A model generated the notes under the pieces. That model saw nothing but the letters and a program-made list of their open reading frames with translations, ran no database searches and had not been told where the DNA came from. Position numbers and translations under genes: made by a program. Shown here one piece after another: positions 59,529 through 64,000 of a stretch of 64,000 nucleotides of DNA. Position 1 is the first letter of the stretch; each line of letters starts with the position of its first letter. Source of the stretch: Bryopsis sp. KO-2023 (lineage: Eukaryota > Chlorophyta > Ulvophyceae > Bryopsidales > Bryopsidaceae); the NCBI GenBank assembly GCA_030272585.1, contig BSYQ01000016.1, positions 124,001 to 188,000 on the forward strand, given 5' to 3'.

Positions 59529-60474
59529 CTACTTTCCAGACATTTCTGCCAGCATCTGTTGGCGGGCCTGGATATGGGAAAAGCAAAAACCCTTCAGTAA
59601 AATGCCCACTCTGTTGCGCTTCATGGAAACAAGCCCAATCATGAATTAGACACTCAGTGTTGCAAATCAGGAAAACCATCAATATGCCACTGGTCATCCC
59701 TTAGACATTTTCTTGAGGAAAGCCAATTTCAGAGAGAAAATTCAAAATCTATGGTTTGGACTAAAACAATGGTTGCTGACCAAGTCACAGCACAACTCAG
59801 AGATTCACCATTGTACAACCAGATGGCAGCAACCAGCATCGACCGAAAAAACACTCACCTGCATGGCTTGCATTTGCTCTAGATCCCTTTGAGCGTTTCG
59901 AATTTTCCTGAAGGCCAAGAGAACTTGCTTAGACAACAGTCGACATCAAGCACTCTGCTTCCTGCGCATTTCTTCCTCTTCTTCTCAACTGCCACCTGTT
60001 CAGTCAATGACCCCACTATCTAAATGAGCTTTTCTCCCCTGTCCAAAGTTTCTGCATTTTGTTTTTCCTAAGATGTATTTTCCTTTTCTTTCTTTTTAAA
60101 AATCCCAGTTTGAAAGAAGATCAATGACTGGAGTTTGCGACCGGCATCCCAAATCAATCCTTCCTGTCAACAAGCAGCATAAAATAATGTCTTTTCTCCT
60201 GTTCTCTTCTATTTTCCAGCTCTCTTTTCAGTCCTTTGCCTGCACAGCTTTTGGGATTTGCCCCACACAGCATCTCCAAGTTTTCTGCTGAAACAAAACT
60301 CGGGGGGGGGGACACTCACACGCACGCAATCCTTCACTGGAAGGAAGGTTTTTTCAACTTGTTGCTTCTTCACCTTTCGAACAAGTAAGCCAGCAAGTCG
60401 TCATACTTCGAGAAGGTATATCCCGTGGCGGGAGCCGCCAAACAAACGAACAGAAACCTTCGCAAGGCAGTCAT
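59529..60474 (-). CDS. Small 62-residue protein with N-terminal hydrophobic segment and coiled coil
   Basis: Three exons on the minus strand: 60474-60374, 59907-59859, 59567-59529, phases 2 and 0, each with good GT-AG borders (AAG|gtgaag, ttcag|GAA, CAG|gtgagt, atccag|GCC). The product begins MTALRRFLFVCLAAPATGY, a basic start plus a hydrophobic stretch that is a signal peptide or membrane anchor. It then has FSKYDDLLAYLFERK and a Gln/Met-rich helix (RNAQRDLEQMQAMQARQQML), and stops after SGK. I do not recognise the family. It could be a mitochondrial or thylakoid small membrane subunit, or a secreted peptide. The gene is too spread out to be seen as one frame. Divergent from CFAP53, 302 bp apart. 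Confidence 0.55.
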
Positions 60475-60776
60475 GCGTCGTGTTCACTTTCGAATTTTGC
60501 TCTTCCTATGCAATGTTTGCAGGTTGGGTCTAGATTCTGTATTTTCGAGCGTTTTTCATGGGTTTTTTTGTTCAATGAAAACAAAGAGTGAGGGGGAGAT
60601 GGAGGTCTATTTTTAGCCGCATCACAGCGATCGGCACAAGAATGCCAGCAGAGAGAGGCAGTTGATGTTTTTCACGGTTTCTGTACAGTGCGTCGAGGAG
60701 TGACGCTTTTTGCTCGCGAACGGGAAAACGAAACGAGTGGAGGTCGCTGAGAAAGTCGTCGAGTCAACAATCTACG
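60475..60776. promoter_or_regulatory. Divergent promoter region, small protein / CFAP53
   Basis: 302 bp between the start codon of the small minus-strand gene and the first candidate ATG of CFAP53. No clear core promoter element was recognised. Confidence 0.35.
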
Positions 60777-63700
60777 ATGCCTAGAGTGGTAAGCTGACTC
60801 TAGAGGCTGAAGTTGCGATGTCAATTGGCCCCCACTTCAGAGCGTTCGAGGAATGAGACTGGGAGCTTGGCAAAACGGGTTTTTCGTTCACAGAGAAAAC
60901 CTCCGCCGGACGCACGAATACTCAAGATTCGAGACAATGAGGAGCGCCTCGCCAGAATGGAGAGAAGCGTCAAGGTCGGAATTCGTTCGATTTTCAGTTG
61001 GTGGTGCTGGAACCTCTAGCCTTTTCCAAACCATTGATATCCTCCTCCAAGCTGAGAACCCTTTCCATCAACCTGAAACTGAAGAATCGCCGACATTTGG
61101 TCGAGAGGATGCTCTCCTTTCGTTCAGTGGGAAACAACATCAGCTGATTTCTGAGTGCTCCACGCAGGAGACGCGAACGCTCGACGCGGTGGCGAGTTGG
61201 GAGAGCACCACGGATAAAAAGATTGCGTCGAACAAGTCGAATCAGTTATTCTGTGAACTGAGGGGTCGTCGAGCTGATCGCCTGGACTCCAGGAGGGAGA
61301 AACTGGCTTACAAATTGCACGTTGAAGAGCAGGTCCTCCAGCGAGAACTGGTCGAGTCCGAGGAAACCCCCGAAGAGCGTCGATCGAAGCTCGCGGCTCG
61401 AGCAAGGCAATTGGCTGCTGCTCGGGAAGCGGAGCGACTGAAGTTGAGGGAAGAGTTGGCAGACAAGTATTTCAGGGAGAACTGCGATCCACTGAGGGAG
61501 AGGCTTTCTCAAAAAATGCTGTTTTCGACCATTGAAGATCGTAACAGTCAGGTAGCATTTGCAGAAACAATGATCAAAGAAGCGGTTGCTTTTTCCAGGC
61601 ACATGATGTTGGATTCTTTGACAGTAGAGCCCAGTTTATTTTTCCCTTTCCCAAAACCGTGGTGTCATCCACATCCCCCCCTCCCCCAAAAAAAAAGAAA
61701 AGGAAAAGGAAAAAAAGGAAACATCCAGAACTGATCATGGAGAGTACTAATGGACAGTACCACTCCACACAGGGGCAAAAAAGGCGTTACTTGAAAATTA
61801 AGATTGACTGTACTAAAATGAAAAAAGAGGTAGGGAAACGAAAAAAACACACATTTGAAATCTGATATTTTTGAGGGAATATCCAGATTGAGGAGAAAAT
61901 GGCCAGAAAAGTGCTGGAGGAAGAAGAGAAGAGGATGCTGGCAGAAATGTATGAAATGGAGCGCTTAAAAAAAGAACGGAGGTAGGAATGGAGAAAAACT
62001 CAACAAAAATTAATCCAGAATTTTCTCCACATAGACTGATACACAGTGACCAAAATAATGTGATAGCTTTCCTTTTCCACAAAAACTTGTTGGAACAAAT
62101 TAACGTGTTTTTTTGTCTAGGTTTTTGGATGACCAGAATCGGAGGAAAGCTCAGGATGACGAGCTGTACAGAGGGCTTTCTGAACAAATGCAATTTTTGG
62201 CGAACCAGAAAAAGCAGCAAGAGGAAGAGGGCAAAAAAGAGAGCCAGAAATTGACCAAGCTTTGGGAAAACATGGAGGAGGAAAAACGGAAAGAAGCTCT
62301 GGCCGATCTGGAGCAAAGGAAGAAATTGGCAAAAGATGTGAAACAATTCAATGAAATGAAGCAGGAAGAATTGAGGGAAGCGGCACAGAAAGAAAGGTGA
62401 GGTCTTTTTTTTTCATTATTTTATTCCTTTTTTCGACTTCACTTTTTCACAATATCTGATTTTTATTATCACTTTTGTCATCTTTTTCTTAACTTGCAAA
62501 ATGTGAAAATATAGCCATTGATACCCTCATTATTCTTGAAACATCCAAAAGAAGCTCCGATCGTCTAGTGTACATCTGGATCAAGGTCTTCCCCCCCCCT
62601 CCCCCGAAAAATTACAGGTCAAATTATATGCATGCTCAGGAAAAAAATTTGTTGAATTTCAGGAGTACTTTGTACTTTTGTGTGGTTTTTTGGGGGTGAT
62701 TTTTGGTTTAAAAATGAACAGAGATCTGGAATCCGAATACTTGAGACAAGCACTAGAACTGGAGGCTCAAGCGGAAGCCAAATCCAAAGAATTGAAAGAT
62801 AAGCTCAAAACCGAAATGGTGGAGCATCGAACGCATCTCAAGAATCAGCTCAGCAGGGAAAAGGAAGACACGGCAGAGTACGAGGCCAATATCAAGAACG
62901 AATACGATCGAATGTGTGGGCGAGAGGATGCCGTGAGGCAGGCACGAGAAAATGCCAGAAACAGGCTGGCTCATGAAGTGCACGAAATGCAACAGCATCA
63001 AATCCAAGAGAAGCTCGCTGGAAGGTGAGCCCGAGAACTCGTCTGGAACGGTTTTTTTTCACCCCATAGTTTCGAGGGGAAATGGAAACGAGCATGTTTT
63101 TCTTTTTCTAGGGGGATGGCAAGAATATACATCTCTGTCACTTGTATTGTGAAACATGTGTGGCAATTCTGTGTTTGGAAATTTCAACTACTAAGTATCC
63201 CTACGCTTTTTTGATCTATGAACTTGCTCGTGTGAACATTAAATGAACATTAAATGTGACATGAAAGCTTGCCTAAACAAAAAAAAAGCAAAAGCTTTTG
63301 TTGTACCACTTGCAGTTTCTTTTTCGGGTCATAATTCTGCTTAGAGAGACAGAAAAGGGGAAATAAGTGGCTGGTATTGTATGTCAGACATTTGGCGGCT
63401 GAGGAGGCCCACTATGAGAAACAGAGACTTCAAGAGGAGCTTGCACAGATGACTCTCTTGGAGGAGCACCACAAAAACTTGGCAAGAAAAAGTGCTCTCG
63501 AGCATCGTCTGGATTTGGAAGCACAAATAGCCACCAAGGCACAGAGACGAGCTGCTGAGGAACACGACAGAATCGCAGAAATCAAAGTAACTCTTATATG
63601 CAAGGAAATAGTTCTTGAAATAAACACACCTTTTCATATCATCGCTGGAATACTGCCCCACTGGAAAAGCAGAATGTATTGATCCCTAATCAAGAACGAA

Positions 63701-63965
63701 GTTGGTGTTGACAAATTACTTTGGAAAAGCAGCCAAGGGGAAAAAGATGCTGCATCAAATTTCCACGCCAACAATTGTTCAGAGCTTCCTAGGATTTGTT
63801 TCAAGTTTATGCTCCATCATCCAAGCACCATTTTGAGATTGTTCTTGTTTCATTTCTCAGGCTGCCAAGAAAGCAGAGGCCAGATATGCACAAAAAATTG
63901 AAGAGGCCTTGAGAACCCAGCCCCCAGCTTGGCATGGAAGAAAGAAAGTCGAGTGGTTCCATTAA
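60777..63965 (+). CDS. CFAP53: Cilia- and flagella-associated protein 53 (CCDC11) homologue
   Basis: CFAP53 is a microtubule inner protein of ciliary doublets, needed for motile cilia. Exons: about 60841-60974, 61168-61584, 61887-61981, 62121-62396, 62722-63024, 63388-63586, 63861-63965, giving about 508 residues (animal protein about 514). Nearly all of it is charged coiled coil, with family blocks RRADRLDSRREKLAYKLHVE, EERRSKLAARARQLAAAREA, KYFRENCDPLRERLSQKM, EDRNSQVAFAE, and RFLDDQNRRKAQDDELYRGL. The 5' end is a problem: MPRV (60777-60788) followed by the 52-nt intron gives the wrong frame, while the homologous frame is reached if an 18-nt GT...AG stretch (60786-60803) is removed. The exon 3 donor (GCG|gttgct, 61585) is weak; a later one at 61620 is possible. 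Confidence 0.85.
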
Positions 63966-64000
63966 AGATAAAAACACTGTTGGCTTTTTTTATCATTTTT

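Noticed and set aside
60853-61734. Frame MRLGAWQNGFF... as the CFAP53 N-terminus
   Set aside because: It runs through an intron; the overlapping frame RSQRKPPPDARILKIRDNEERL is the one resembling CFAP53, and it splices in phase to ETRTLDAVASWE.

Overview
This is a nuclear chromosome segment of a green alga with a primary plastid and motile cilia. Genes are cut by many short GT-AG introns (about 70 can be placed from reading frame and family similarity), which rules out a prokaryote or organelle genome. Three products carry simple chloroplast transit peptides with no signal peptide in front (plastid ribosomal protein L22, the plant-type thioredoxin z/CITRX and a RidA protein), which argues for a primary plastid and against a chlorarachniophyte or euglenid. 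CFAP53, a protein of the ciliary axoneme, implies a flagellated stage. L22 is usually plastid-encoded in streptophytes and nuclear in chlorophytes, so a flagellate or prasinophyte-grade chlorophyte fits best. The exact taxon cannot be read from the sequence.

Layout, left to right. 1-4300: the 3' part of a DUF1295 membrane reductase-like gene, then a secreted beta-propeller lectin-like gene. 5100-9660: ribosome biogenesis factor Rpf2 (-) diverging from plastid L22 (+). 10425-15960: a 15-exon GH2 beta-mannosidase. 17200-24400: four possible genes, comprising a secreted DUF1036 protein, a TEX264-like ER protein, a weak unresolved plus-strand gene, and a YaaW-like plastid-predicted protein. 24660-27196: Elongator subunit ELP4. 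27541-29872: a nested pair of DNA transposons in which a Tourist/Harbinger-like MITE sits inside the terminal inverted repeat of a larger non-autonomous element. 30116-41516: a 23-exon gene for a 2166-residue surface protein with Chlamydia-Pmp-type repeats and a multi-pass C-terminus. 42519-48301: a nucleoside hydrolase, histone H2A.Z and thioredoxin z. 50480-53966: WDR3/Utp12. 55757-56611: an unrecognised single-exon multipass membrane protein. 57644-63965: plastid RidA, a 62-residue secreted or anchored small protein, and CFAP53.

There is no operon logic, but genes often sit head to head with under 350 bp between start codons (Rpf2/L22, YaaW-like/ELP4, H2A.Z/thioredoxin z, small protein/CFAP53). 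Rpf2 and WDR3 both act in ribosome assembly, and L22 and thioredoxin z both serve plastid gene expression. The remaining genes have unrelated roles. Exon coordinates were derived by hand from splice consensus and frame continuity, so single boundaries may be off by a few bases.
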